Source: Gemmatimonadota bacterium (GTDB lineage Bacteria > Latescibacterota > UBA2968 > UBA8231). From it: DNA of 64,000 bases. The position numbers were made by a program, and so were the translations under genes. Numbering within the stretch: position 1 is the stretch's first letter; every line of letters begins with the position of its first letter. The stretch spans positions 1-64,000 of the forward strand of contig JAPPEF010000370.1 of the NCBI GenBank assembly GCA_028875335.1, read 5' to 3'. Below the pieces are notes generated by a model. The model saw only the letters and a list, made by a program, of their open reading frames with translations. It was not told the DNA's origin and ran no database searches. Of this stretch, positions 50,577-59,779 are shown piece after piece.

Positions 50577-52916
50577 ATGAAGATCTTTTTCTTGTGTGCG
50601 AGCCTCAGCCTGTTAGCCCGTCCCCTCGCAGCCGAGGTGTTTACCTTTGACAGCGCCGAGAAGTGGCAAACTTGGCAACTGCCGCAGGGTCTGGTGCAAC
50701 TCGGCCCGTCCGGGCACCTAGAGTTGGTCAAGTTCCGCAAGGACATCGACCCAGTGCGCAATGCGGGTGACTTTTTCCACGATACAATGGTGCAAAAAGC
50801 CGTGCAGGGCGGCATCTTTCGGGCTGGGTCCAACCTAGGTGACGCCTCCAATATCATCGACGGCGATTATAACACCTTCTGGCAGCCCGACCCGGCCGAT
50901 CCGCTGGCCAAATGGGAAGTCGAGATTGATCTCGGGCGGGCAGTGTTGGCCCAAGAGTTGCGCTTGCGCTTTCCCGACCAAGAGGGCGCGCGTCCCTTGC
51001 AGCAGTTTACGGTTTATGTGGCCACTGGAGCGACGATTGATCCCCGCAAGGATGTCTTCCGCTTTGAATCGGTGTATCAGACGACCTTGCCCAACGAAGA
51101 GACCGAGATCCGCATCGGGCTGAGCGGGCGCAACGACATCACGCAGGTCCTAGACCCCGGCCTAGATGTGGTGTTTGAGGACGCGGCGCGTTTCCGGGTC
51201 ATCCAATACATTCGCATTGGCGCTGATGAGCAGAGCGCAGACGCGGCTCTAGCCGAGGTTGAGGTGAGTGCTGTCGGTGACAATTTCAGCCTCGGCGTCC
51301 TAGAGCGCGGTGGGTCCTTTAAAACCGGCCTAGTCGTCCGCGACGTAGAGGGCTTGGTCGATGGCGACATGAATACCTATGCCAACAAGTTTACTACCTA
51401 TCGAGCCACCTCTGGCTGGCGCAACGAAGGGCTGTGGTGGGAACTGGATCTAGGGGCCCAGTTCTGGATTGACGAGATATTCCTCTACTTCAACAACCAA
51501 GGCGAGGGAGCGTCCGGTTCTTCGGTGCGCAACGGAGGCACGGGATTTGCCTTCTTGGTCTCGGATGGTCGGCGCACGACCTCGGGCGAGGTAGATTACG
51601 ATCGCTTGGTGGGCCACGGCAACGAGCAAAATCCCTTCGCCGGTCCAGAGCGGCACTATCGCTACCTGTTCAAGCCGCGCAAAGTGCGCTACCTGTTCTG
51701 GCACGGTTTCCTGACTTCGCATGAGTGGCACGCGCGCGCGGCCGAACTGATGCTGTTTTCGCCCGGCTACCCAGCGCAAGTGGTGCTGCGCTCGGGCTTT
51801 ATCGACTTGGGCGAGATTGTCGGTGACGGCCGTGCCAAGGCCATCAAGCACCTGTCGTGGGATGCGGATTTGCCAGTGGGAACGCGGATGCAACTGCGCT
51901 CCCGTTCGGGCGTGAAGCTCAGCGAGGAGTACACGCATCACAACAAGATCGGCGAAGTAGTTACTGAAGAGAAATGGCTCAGTTTGCCCAAGGTGCTGCG
52001 CGGTCAGGTGGATACCGCGCTGGTCGTAGGCGATGATTGGGGCGCGTGGAGCAATGTCTATCAGCTTTCGGGCGAAGCCTTCCAGTCGGATAGCCCGCGC
52101 CGCTTCATTCAGCTAGAGGCCCTGCTCTCGACCGAGGATCCGCGAGTCGCGCCGGTGTTGCGCTCGCTGGCGATCGAATTTGAGGACGCCTTGGTGACCG
52201 AGGCCAAGGGGGAGATTTGGCCGCGCGAGGCCCAGCCCAACGAGGACACGCGCTTTACCTATATGCTGTGGCCGACGGCTGCCGAAGACGACAGCGGCTT
52301 CGACCGGCTGCGGCTCGTCGCTCCCGGCGGCTGGCTGGAGACTGGAGCGGTGGAAGTAACCCTTGCCGGCGAGACTATCGCTCTAGAGGAGGTTGCGCAG
52401 CGGGGCGACTCCCTATTCGTGAACCTGGGCCAGCGCGTTGGCGGCGATTCGCTAGAGGTTCATTTCACTGCGCGTCTGTGGCGCAATGCTACGGTCTTCA
52501 GCGCGGAGCTTGGTCATGGAGACCGGCCGGGCCTGTGGCAGTCCGTGGAGGCCGTTGCGCGGCGCGCCAACGTGGTGCTTTTGCCGGACCTGACCGGCAG
52601 CGACCGACTCATCGGCGATCTAGAACTGGCTCCGGCGACCTTTACGCCCAACGGCGATGGGGTCAACGACCAAGTGCATATCCGCTTCGTGGTCTTTAAG
52701 GTGGAGACGGCGACCCCAAGGGTGCGGGTGCTCGACTTGGCGGGCCGCGAGGTGACCGAGTTGGCCGCTATCGGCGAGGACGTCGTCTCCTATACGTGGT
52801 CTGGGCGCGATGCCGAGGGGGTATTAGTGCCTCCGGGACTTTATCTCTGTCACATTGATCTCGGTGCCGCCGCCGGTGAGGACGTGGCTGTGCGCCCAGT
52901 CGCTGTCATCTACTAA
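50577..52916 (+). CDS. Secreted discoidin-like/FlgD-Ig protein 3
   Basis: The ATG at 50577 gives 779 residues with a signal peptide (MKIFFLCASLSLLARPLAA); a longer frame overlaps the previous gene. Two discoidin-like regions are visible, at about 85-225 (NIIDGDYNTFWQPD, EIDLGRAVLAQELRL) and 240-390 (GLVDGDMNTYANKF, WWELDLGAQFWIDEIFL). The C-terminal FlgD-Ig domain reads FTPNGDGVNDQVHIRFVVF, VRVLDLAGREVTEL, WSGRDAEGVLVPPGLYLCHIDL. It is the largest of the three paralogues. The sulfatase gene follows 19 bp later. Confidence 0.8.
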   Translation: MKIFFLCASLSLLARPLAAEVFTFDSAEKWQTWQLPQGLVQLGPSGHLELVKFRKDIDPVRNAGDFFHDTMVQKAVQGGIFRAGSNLGDASNIIDGDYNTFWQPDPADPLAKWEVEIDLGRAVLAQELRLRFPDQEGARPLQQFTVYVATGATIDPRKDVFRFESVYQTTLPNEETEIRIGLSGRNDITQVLDPGLDVVFEDAARFRVIQYIRIGADEQSADAALAEVEVSAVGDNFSLGVLERGGSFKTGLVVRDVEGLVDGDMNTYANKFTTYRATSGWRNEGLWWELDLGAQFWIDEIFLYFNNQGEGASGSSVRNGGTGFAFLVSDGRRTTSGEVDYDRLVGHGNEQNPFAGPERHYRYLFKPRKVRYLFWHGFLTSHEWHARAAELMLFSPGYPAQVVLRSGFIDLGEIVGDGRAKAIKHLSWDADLPVGTRMQLRSRSGVKLSEEYTHHNKIGEVVTEEKWLSLPKVLRGQVDTALVVGDDWGAWSNVYQLSGEAFQSDSPRRFIQLEALLSTEDPRVAPVLRSLAIEFEDALVTEAKGEIWPREAQPNEDTRFTYMLWPTAAEDDSGFDRLRLVAPGGWLETGAVEVTLAGETIALEEVAQRGDSLFVNLGQRVGGDSLEVHFTARLWRNATVFSAELGHGDRPGLWQSVEAVARRANVVLLPDLTGSDRLIGDLELAPATFTPNGDGVNDQVHIRFVVFKVETATPRVRVLDLAGREVTELAAIGEDVVSYTWSGRDAEGVLVPPGLYLCHIDLGAAAGEDVAVRPVAVIY

Positions 52917-52935
52917 TCTTTTCGCAAGGAGTTCC

Positions 52936-54348
52936 ATGTCTCGTCCCAACATCCTCTTCATTATGACCGATGACCACGCGGCCCACGCCATGAGTTGCTA
53001 CGGCAGCCGCATCAATAAAACGCCCAACCTCGACCGCATTGCCCAAGGCGGGATGCGCTTTGACAACTGCTTTTGCACCAATTCGATTTGCGGCCCCTCC
53101 CGCGCCACTATCCTCACCGGCACGTACAATCACGTCAACGGCATGACCACCTTAAACTCGCGCCACGACAACCGCCAGCTCAACTTTGCCAAGCTCTTGC
53201 AGGGCGTCGGCTACCAGACCGCCATCGTCGGCAAATGGCATCTAGGCCAGGGGCCAGCCCACTGGCCCACCGGCTTTGATTACTACAACATCCTTCAAGG
53301 CCAAGGCCCCTACTTCGACCCAGAGATGGTGTGCAACGGCGACAAGGTCCAATACCAGGGCTACACCACCGATATTATCACCGACCTGTCGCTCGACTGG
53401 CTCCAGGCGCGCGACAAGGAGCGGCCCTTTTGTCTGATGTACCACCACAAGGCCCCGCACCGCCCTTGGGAGCCGGACGAGAAACACGCCCGTCTGTACG
53501 AAGACGAAGATATCCCCGAGCCGGAGACCTTTGACGACGACTACCAGAATCGGGCGGCAGCAGCCGGGGCTGCCAAAATGCGAGTTGACCGCGACCTCAA
53601 CGCGACGGACCTCAAGCGGCCCGTACCCGAAGGGCTGACGCCGGAAGAGGAGAAAAAGTGGAAGTACCAGCGCTACATAAAGGACTATCTGCGTTGCGTC
53701 GCCTCGGTTGATGACAACGTCGGCCGCGTGCTCGACTATCTCGACGCCGAGGGCATTGCCGACGACACCATTGTCGTCTATACCTCGGATCAGGGCTTTT
53801 TCCTCGGCGACCACGGCTGGTACGACAAGCGCTTCATGTACGAGGAATCGCTGCGCATGCCCTTCCTCATCCGCTATCCCCGCGCCATTGCCGCTGGCAG
53901 TGTCAGCGCCGACATGATTCTCAACGTAGACTTTGCTCCCACGTTCCTCGACTACGCTGGCGTCGACATTCCCGATTCCTTCCAGGGACGCTCCATGCGT
54001 CCCGTGCTGGAGGGACGGCCCCTGGACGACTGGCAGACGGCGATGTACTACCGCTACTGGATGCACTTGACGCACCACCACGTGTACGCCCACTACGGGG
54101 TCCGCACCTTGCGCTACAAGCTCATCTACTACTATGCCGACGCCTTAGGCCAGCCTGGTGCCATAGACGAGAACAAAAAGCCGGAGTGGGAATTGTTCGA
54201 TCTGGCAAAAGACCCATGCGAACTGGTCAATGTGTACCGCGACCCGGCCTACGCCGATGTAGTGCGTCAATTGCGCGGGGAATTGCGTCGCCTACAGGAA
54301 AAAGTGGGCGACCAGCCCTACGCGGGGGAGGATCCGCTGCCGGATTAG
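52936..54348 (+). CDS. Type I sulfatase, cytoplasmic
   Basis: The ATG at 52936 (AAGGAG five bases upstream) gives 470 residues without a signal peptide. The sulfatase core is complete: metal Asp12 and Asp13 (FIMTDDH), Cys52 in the CGPSRATILTG signature, which must be converted to formylglycine, a KWHLGQGP segment, the HKAPHRPW histidines, and TSDQGFFLGDHGWYDKR with the second metal pair. It hydrolyses sulfate esters, probably of a sugar imported into the cytoplasm. The maturation enzyme is not encoded in this window. The gene forms a group with the upstream discoidin-like proteins. Confidence 0.93.
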   Translation: MSRPNILFIMTDDHAAHAMSCYGSRINKTPNLDRIAQGGMRFDNCFCTNSICGPSRATILTGTYNHVNGMTTLNSRHDNRQLNFAKLLQGVGYQTAIVGKWHLGQGPAHWPTGFDYYNILQGQGPYFDPEMVCNGDKVQYQGYTTDIITDLSLDWLQARDKERPFCLMYHHKAPHRPWEPDEKHARLYEDEDIPEPETFDDDYQNRAAAAGAAKMRVDRDLNATDLKRPVPEGLTPEEEKKWKYQRYIKDYLRCVASVDDNVGRVLDYLDAEGIADDTIVVYTSDQGFFLGDHGWYDKRFMYEESLRMPFLIRYPRAIAAGSVSADMILNVDFAPTFLDYAGVDIPDSFQGRSMRPVLEGRPLDDWQTAMYYRYWMHLTHHHVYAHYGVRTLRYKLIYYYADALGQPGAIDENKKPEWELFDLAKDPCELVNVYRDPAYADVVRQLRGELRRLQEKVGDQPYAGEDPLPD

Positions 54349-54424
54349 CAACTGTCTTGACGTTCCTAGTACAACCCAAAGCGCGCACTCGCAGGCTTTA
54401 AGACGGCTTCTGAGGAGACAACTT

Positions 54425-56257
54425 ATGCCCGAATCATATCGAGGTTCCCATCAGCAGTACGACGCGCTTTGCCAATCCAACGTGATGATTCCGATGCGGG
54501 ATGGCGTCTGCTTGGCTACTGACATCTACTTGCCTGCGCTGAGAGGTCAACCGGCAGCGGGAAAATTCCCGATAATTTTGGAACGCACCCCCTACGACAA
54601 GGCGGCAGCGGGGAATGTGACGAACGGTGCGTACTACGCTCGGCGCGGTTACGTCTGCGCTATTCAGGATGTACGCGGCCGCTTTGCCAGTGAAGGCGAG
54701 TGGTATCCGTTTGCCAAAGAAGCTCCCGATGGCTACGACACGGTGGAATGGCTCGCTGTGCAAGAGTGGAGCGATGGGAAGGTTGGCACGATGGGTGGGT
54801 CGTATTGCGGCAGTGACCAGTCGGCGCTGGCAACGCTCAATCCGCCGCACCTGACGACGATGATCGTCGCTGTTGGCGCGTCGAATTACTACCACTGTTC
54901 GATGCGGCAAAACGGCGCGCTCGAACAACGGTTCATGATCTATGCCTTTCGCATGGCGACCACCAGCAAGGAAGCGCTGGCCGATGTCAACCTCAAAGCC
55001 GCGGTTGACAAGGCGTTTGCCAATGTGGACGAATGGGTGTTGCGCGCTCCGCTGAAGAAAGGCACCTCGCCGTTGCGGATGCTGCCGAATTACGAGCAAT
55101 GGGTGCTCGATCTGTTTACGCACGGAGAATACGACGACTATTGGAAGCAACGCGGGTATGCGATCTCCCAGTATTACGAAGAGCACGCCGATGTGCCGAC
55201 GCTTTACCTAGGTGGATGGTATGACTCGTATGCGCGGGCGACCTGTGAGAATTTTACTGCGCTGAGCAAAATGAAAAAGTCGCGGCAGGTGTTGTTGATG
55301 GGGCCGTGGACGCACGGCGGCTGGAGCGTGTCGAATGCCGGCGATGTCGATTTCGGCAATCACTCCTTCATCAATTACAACGACCTGCGGCTGGCGTGGT
55401 TCGACCACTTCCTCAAAGGGCTACACACAGAAGTTGCCGACTGGTCGCCGGTCAAGATTTTCGCAATGGGCACGGGCGAGGGAACAGCCAACTATCAGGG
55501 ACGCCTCCATCACGGCGGTCATTGGCGCGATGAGCAGGACTTTCCCCTGCCCGACACCCAGTTCACGCCGTACTATCTGCACGCCGACGGCGAGCTATCC
55601 ATTGCGCTACCTACCACTGGCCACGCACCAAGCCGCTTTAGCTTTGATCCGCGCGATCCCGTTCCAACCATTGGCGGTGGTATCTCCGCGGCGGACCCCA
55701 TCATGGGTGCTGGCGCGTTTGACCAGCGCGGAGCCGCTAGGTTCTTTGGCTGCAAAGACACCCTGCCCCTTAATGCCCGCAGCGATGTACTGACTTTCCA
55801 GACCGATCCGTTAGAGGACGATGTCGAAGTCACGGGACCCATTGCGGTTAAACTGCACGCCTCGTCATCGGCCCGCGATACGGACTTTACAGCCAAATTG
55901 ATCGACGTTTGTCCATTGAGCGAAGACTATCCCGATGGGCTTGCGATCAACCTGACGGATTCCATCATCCGCGCCCGCTACCGGAACAGTTGGGATGCTT
56001 CAGAATTATTGGAACCGGGGGAAATCTACGAGTTCGTCTTTCAACTGTATCCAACGTCCAACGTCTTCAAGAAGGGACATCGGATTCGCTTGGACATTTC
56101 TAGCAGCAACTGGCCACGCTTTGACGTGAATCCGAATACGGGCGGCGATTTGGGCGTTGAGCGGCGGTTTGAGATTGCAGAGCAGGCGATTTATCACGAC
56201 CCCGAACATCCGTCGCATGTGGTTTTACCTATTATTGAGCGACGAGCGAGACCATGA
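54425..56257 (+). CDS. CocE/NonD-family alpha/beta hydrolase
   Basis: The 610-residue protein has CLATDIYLP, the IILERTPYDK oxyanion-side strand, RGYVCAIQDVRGRFASEGEW and the nucleophile Ser126 in GGSYCGS. An Asp in LGGWYDSY and a His in GPWTHGGW complete the triad. The C-terminal jelly roll (PLEDDVEVTGPIAVKLHAS to IRLDISSSNWPRFDVNPN) is the X-Pro dipeptidyl peptidase C-domain. Enzymes of this family cleave esters such as cocaine or acyl-amino-acids. It follows the sulfatase after 76 bp. There is no signal peptide. Confidence 0.9.
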   Translation: MPESYRGSHQQYDALCQSNVMIPMRDGVCLATDIYLPALRGQPAAGKFPIILERTPYDKAAAGNVTNGAYYARRGYVCAIQDVRGRFASEGEWYPFAKEAPDGYDTVEWLAVQEWSDGKVGTMGGSYCGSDQSALATLNPPHLTTMIVAVGASNYYHCSMRQNGALEQRFMIYAFRMATTSKEALADVNLKAAVDKAFANVDEWVLRAPLKKGTSPLRMLPNYEQWVLDLFTHGEYDDYWKQRGYAISQYYEEHADVPTLYLGGWYDSYARATCENFTALSKMKKSRQVLLMGPWTHGGWSVSNAGDVDFGNHSFINYNDLRLAWFDHFLKGLHTEVADWSPVKIFAMGTGEGTANYQGRLHHGGHWRDEQDFPLPDTQFTPYYLHADGELSIALPTTGHAPSRFSFDPRDPVPTIGGGISAADPIMGAGAFDQRGAARFFGCKDTLPLNARSDVLTFQTDPLEDDVEVTGPIAVKLHASSSARDTDFTAKLIDVCPLSEDYPDGLAINLTDSIIRARYRNSWDASELLEPGEIYEFVFQLYPTSNVFKKGHRIRLDISSSNWPRFDVNPNTGGDLGVERRFEIAEQAIYHDPEHPSHVVLPIIERRARP

Positions 56258-56282
56258 ACCATACGTGTGAAAAATTTCCCGA

Positions 56283-57293
56283 TTAAAAACGAATTCCCTG
56301 CTCTGTGTACCAATTGAGGGCGTCGCGAATTGACTCTTCAAGTGGCCGAGGCTTGTAGTCTAATTGACTTATCGCTAAGGATTCATCAACGGACGCCGGA
56401 CAGTCGTGCAAGAGTTTGAGCGAATTGCGGGAGTAAAGAGACGATAGGCTGCGCTTCGCAGCACGTGATTTAATTAGGGGCAAGGCTGTCCGAGCCATAA
56501 AATAGGGCACGACGGGACGCTTTACTTTACGCCCCAGAACTTGGGAACACAGACGCGCCAGTTGGCTGGTCTTTGCGTATTGCCCCGCAGTAAAATAAAC
56601 TTCGCCCCCGTATCCACTCGCCTCTACCGCGTTGGCTATGGCATTCGCCACGTCTCGCACGTCGCTCCACCAAAATCCCCCGTTGATGAGACACGGGAGT
56701 TGCTTGCGCGCCATGGCGAGCAACATGCTGCCGACGGGAGTCGGTTTACTGTCGCCGGGACCTATGAGGTCTGAAGGACAGACGATAGATGCATTGAGCC
56801 CATTGCTACTCGCCGCGTCGATTACGCTTATATGCGCTTCGGCTTTGGTGGCCACGTAGGGGATTTTGGAATTTTGGCCCAGTTTTGAACTGACACTTAG
56901 CGTCATTCCGCGTATCGGGCTGAATGCGTGTATGGAACCGATGTATACCAATCTGTGGACGCCGTTGCCAATACATGCTTGAATCACATTGCGGGTGCCC
57001 GTCAGGTTGACTTCATCGGCCAGACCTGCGGGATCTTCGTCAATCGTCACAATCGCGGCATTGTGTATGACGGCGTGAACATTTTGGAACGCCTGATTTA
57101 ACGACTCAAGATCGCGGACATCAGCAGGCAGCAATTCGACCTGCTCGCTTAGGTCATCGGGAAGTTTGCGATCGCTACCCTCTCGGGTAACAGCGCGCAC
57201 TGCATATCCACACTGCAACAAGGCGCGGCATATATGGCTACCGAGAAAGCCCGCAGCACCGGTCACCGCCACTGTGCTACCTGTGTCTTCCAT
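56283..57293 (-). CDS. NAD-dependent epimerase/dehydratase (extended SDR)
   Basis: The 336-residue protein has the nucleotide motif TGAAGFLG at 11-18, DVRD at 58-61, the active-site pair Tyr146 and Lys150 (PYVATK) with Ser120 (YIGSIHAF), and GPGDSKPTP for substrate binding. The extended SDR family includes sugar-nucleotide epimerases, dihydroflavonol reductases and 3-beta-hydroxysteroid dehydrogenases; the sequence resembles the latter two more than GalE. It is the last gene of a minus-strand run with the GH4 and PhyH genes. Confidence 0.9.
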   Translation of the reverse strand: MEDTGSTVAVTGAAGFLGSHICRALLQCGYAVRAVTREGSDRKLPDDLSEQVELLPADVRDLESLNQAFQNVHAVIHNAAIVTIDEDPAGLADEVNLTGTRNVIQACIGNGVHRLVYIGSIHAFSPIRGMTLSVSSKLGQNSKIPYVATKAEAHISVIDAASSNGLNASIVCPSDLIGPGDSKPTPVGSMLLAMARKQLPCLINGGFWWSDVRDVANAIANAVEASGYGGEVYFTAGQYAKTSQLARLCSQVLGRKVKRPVVPYFMARTALPLIKSRAAKRSLSSLYSRNSLKLLHDCPASVDESLAISQLDYKPRPLEESIRDALNWYTEQGIRF

Positions 57294-57328
57294 CGCTATT
57301 CAGCCTTTGCTTTGAGGATGGTTCCTTT

Positions 57329-58702
57329 CTACGACCAGTTCTTCGGCCAAGAAAAATGTGCGTTGATATCTTCCACGTACTTCATCGGTTCATTGGGTTC
57401 AATATTAAACAGCGCGTCCAGCGCCTCCAAGCCGTGCTCGTACGATTTTGTCTCTTTGCTTTCGAGCACGCCGAATAGCATCATCGATTTATCGCCCGAC
57501 AAAACCGCTTCGAGGGTGCGCTCCATCTCAAGCCAATCGGGATAGATGCATTCCAGCATGATTTTCTTGGGCAATGGCGGTACGCGCAAAGGCTGAATGC
57601 CCTTCTTATTGACAATCGCAGGGACTTCCACTGCCACGTCGTCGGGAATGCCCGGCAGCGCCCCGCAGTTGGGCACATTTACCTGAAACTGACCTTCGAC
57701 GTTGTTGACCAGTCCATTCATAATGGGAATGTGCTGCTCGGCCGTCAGCTGATCGCCGAACAGATCAATCGGCCGGATTTTCTCGTCGTAGGCTGCCGCC
57801 TTCATCTGCTCGTATTTTTTTGCTTTGCCAGCTAAAACCGCATCGCGTCCGGCCGGCGTGTCTTTTCCGCCATTGGGGTCATACCAGTATTTTCGCGTCG
57901 CCAAATCCGTGTGATACCACCAGCCGCCCCGCCGAGGCGTATCGCCGATGGGCATCAGGCCGTACATCTTGTATTGATGGATCGCCGCGCGCGACATCTG
58001 CGTGGGGATCGCCTTGCCTTCCCGAGTCATTCTCTCCCAGTACGCCTCGCTTTTATCGGCAATCCATTTGTCCAGCTTCGGATACATGTCTTCGTTTTCG
58101 CAGATGAAATCCGTTAGCCAGATATTGTGGTTTAACCCCGGCGCTTGCCACGTAACCTTAGCGGGATCTATACCCAATGTGCGGGCTACGCCCGTATAGC
58201 CGTAATGCCCGTGACACAGGCCGCACACTTTAATTCCCGTCTCTCGCGTCATCAATGTCGTTCCGTCAAAGACTGGGTTGCCCGCCAACAAAATCCACGC
58301 ATCGGGACACAGCTTCTCCATGTCTTTTGCCACGTTCAGCATCAGTTGCAAATTGTGATATTCGGGCATGCCGGTTCTGTTGTAAAAATAGCCGAGTTTG
58401 GCCGTCATGTTGCGCCGGCGCTGCATGAAGTACTCGTTGTGCGTCACCGTTGCTGTATTGATTACGAAATCGGCGTCTTTTAATGCGGCTTCCTGATCCG
58501 TGGTTTTCTCAAACGTCATATCCGCGCCCAAGTCCTCGGCATAGCGCCGCCCGAGTGCATAAATGACGTCGAGCACTTCCTCGTTGATGTCCATGAAACA
58601 GACGTGGCTGCCGTTCAACTCTTTGGTCAGACACAAGTCCTTCACCAAGCCGAGCGAAAACACCACGCTACCCGCACCAAAAATTGTCACCTTATTAGCC
58701 AT
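57329..58702 (-). CDS. Glycoside hydrolase family 4 (alpha-glucosidase/galactosidase-like)
   Basis: The 457-residue protein shows the NAD-binding GAGS at 9-12, AGNPVFDGT at 140-148, and the manganese-site residues Cys163 (CGLCHGHYG) and His192 (GLNHNIWL). GH4 enzymes use NAD+ in an oxidation-elimination-addition-reduction mechanism and act on alpha-glucosides, alpha-galactosides or 6-phospho-glycosides. Length is as usual. A strong AGGAGG ribosome site lies six bases before the ATG. It probably works with the PhyH and SDR neighbours on a glycoside taken up by the cell. Confidence 0.93.
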   Translation of the reverse strand: MANKVTIFGAGSVVFSLGLVKDLCLTKELNGSHVCFMDINEEVLDVIYALGRRYAEDLGADMTFEKTTDQEAALKDADFVINTATVTHNEYFMQRRRNMTAKLGYFYNRTGMPEYHNLQLMLNVAKDMEKLCPDAWILLAGNPVFDGTTLMTRETGIKVCGLCHGHYGYTGVARTLGIDPAKVTWQAPGLNHNIWLTDFICENEDMYPKLDKWIADKSEAYWERMTREGKAIPTQMSRAAIHQYKMYGLMPIGDTPRRGGWWYHTDLATRKYWYDPNGGKDTPAGRDAVLAGKAKKYEQMKAAAYDEKIRPIDLFGDQLTAEQHIPIMNGLVNNVEGQFQVNVPNCGALPGIPDDVAVEVPAIVNKKGIQPLRVPPLPKKIMLECIYPDWLEMERTLEAVLSGDKSMMLFGVLESKETKSYEHGLEALDALFNIEPNEPMKYVEDINAHFSWPKNWS

Positions 58703-58734
58703 GTTGCCTCCTGCGAAAGGTCTTAATGTAAATG

Positions 58735-59520
58735 TTAGGTCAGGCGCTTTTTCCAGCGATCGCTGTCAAACTGCGGATGGTATACTTCGTTAAAAAACCG
58801 GCGGTGTTCTGGCGAGAGTGAATCTAGCATCTCGTCTGTAAACCCGGGTTTGTGGTGGCGCACATTGATGTGATTATAAGCAAAAAACAGGGCCATGCGC
58901 GGCTCGTCCTGGAGCCAATCACAGGACGTATGACGCACCGCTTCAGAAAAGGCCAATAGGGAGCCAGGCGGACAGCCATAGGTGTCCCATACGTCCGAGT
59001 CGGGATCGTCGAACAAAGGCAGTTTTTTCCTGTAATTGGACTTGTGGCTGCCCGGGATAAACGCCGTTCCTCCTTTGCCCTTTTCTACGCCATTTAATTC
59101 CCAAACTACGCGCGTCATCCCCGAATAAATCCGTCCATCGTGATATTGATAGCTATAATTGGGATTCACGGATTTGCCACCGGCATGCGGCGTCCATCCT
59201 CTGTGGTTGTCTCCCTTGAAGCGATAACTCAAAAACGCGCCTTCCAAGCGGATCTTCTCAATCTCGTCGTCAATAATTGTATGCAGCACCCGCATAATGG
59301 CCGGATGATCGATTAATACCGACGCTGGGCCGCCGGGCAAACAACGCGCATCGGGCGGCAGAGATGCTTTATCGGTGCGCAATTTTTCACACTGCGCTTT
59401 AATCGGCGCAAGCTCATCCTCGCTCAAAACAGCCGGAAAGAGGATGTACCCTTTCAGGTCGAAAAGCACGGTTTCTCTCTCCGTCAAAGTCGGGGTCCAT
59501 TCTCGTACCGAAGTGCTCAT
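58735..59520 (-). CDS. Phytanoyl-CoA dioxygenase (PhyH)-family protein
   Basis: The ATG at 59520 has TAGGAGG five bases upstream and gives 261 residues. The PhyH fold is recognised from GYILFPAVLSEDELAPIKAQ at the start, YRFKGDNHRGWTPHAGG, and RVVWELNGVEKGKGGTAFIPGSHKSN. The distal iron ligand is His159 (PGSHK). The proximal HxD motif is less clear; His112 is followed by Ala-Gly, not by Asp. The family hydroxylates diverse substrates with Fe(II) and 2-oxoglutarate, so if the first ligands are altered, the activity may be unusual. It is divergent from the DASS gene. Confidence 0.8.
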   Translation of the reverse strand: MSTSVREWTPTLTERETVLFDLKGYILFPAVLSEDELAPIKAQCEKLRTDKASLPPDARCLPGGPASVLIDHPAIMRVLHTIIDDEIEKIRLEGAFLSYRFKGDNHRGWTPHAGGKSVNPNYSYQYHDGRIYSGMTRVVWELNGVEKGKGGTAFIPGSHKSNYRKKLPLFDDPDSDVWDTYGCPPGSLLAFSEAVRHTSCDWLQDEPRMALFFAYNHINVRHHKPGFTDEMLDSLSPEHRRFFNEVYHPQFDSDRWKKRLT

Positions 59521-59779
59521 CAAAACCTCCTAACGCGATTTTTTGCACGTAATCGACAGTAATATAACTGCATTGTGGAGCCATGAGTTAGGCTTGTTTT
59601 TGCTCCGCCAAGACAAATACATAGATACATTGAAAAAGGCCATCAGGCAAGGACAAAGGAGCGATCCGCCCGCTAACTCCTACCTGAGCGATTCGCGGCT
59701 ATCTGGACGTTTGTCGCGTTGGGGTCTATTATGAAGAGCCGCTTTTTTGCGAGAGTTTTGACAAGGGAAGGAGCATTCA
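59521..59779. other. Divergent intergenic region
   Basis: This 259-bp gap between the PhyH and DASS genes should hold both promoters. I could not identify a convincing -35/-10 pair or operator. Confidence 0.4.
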
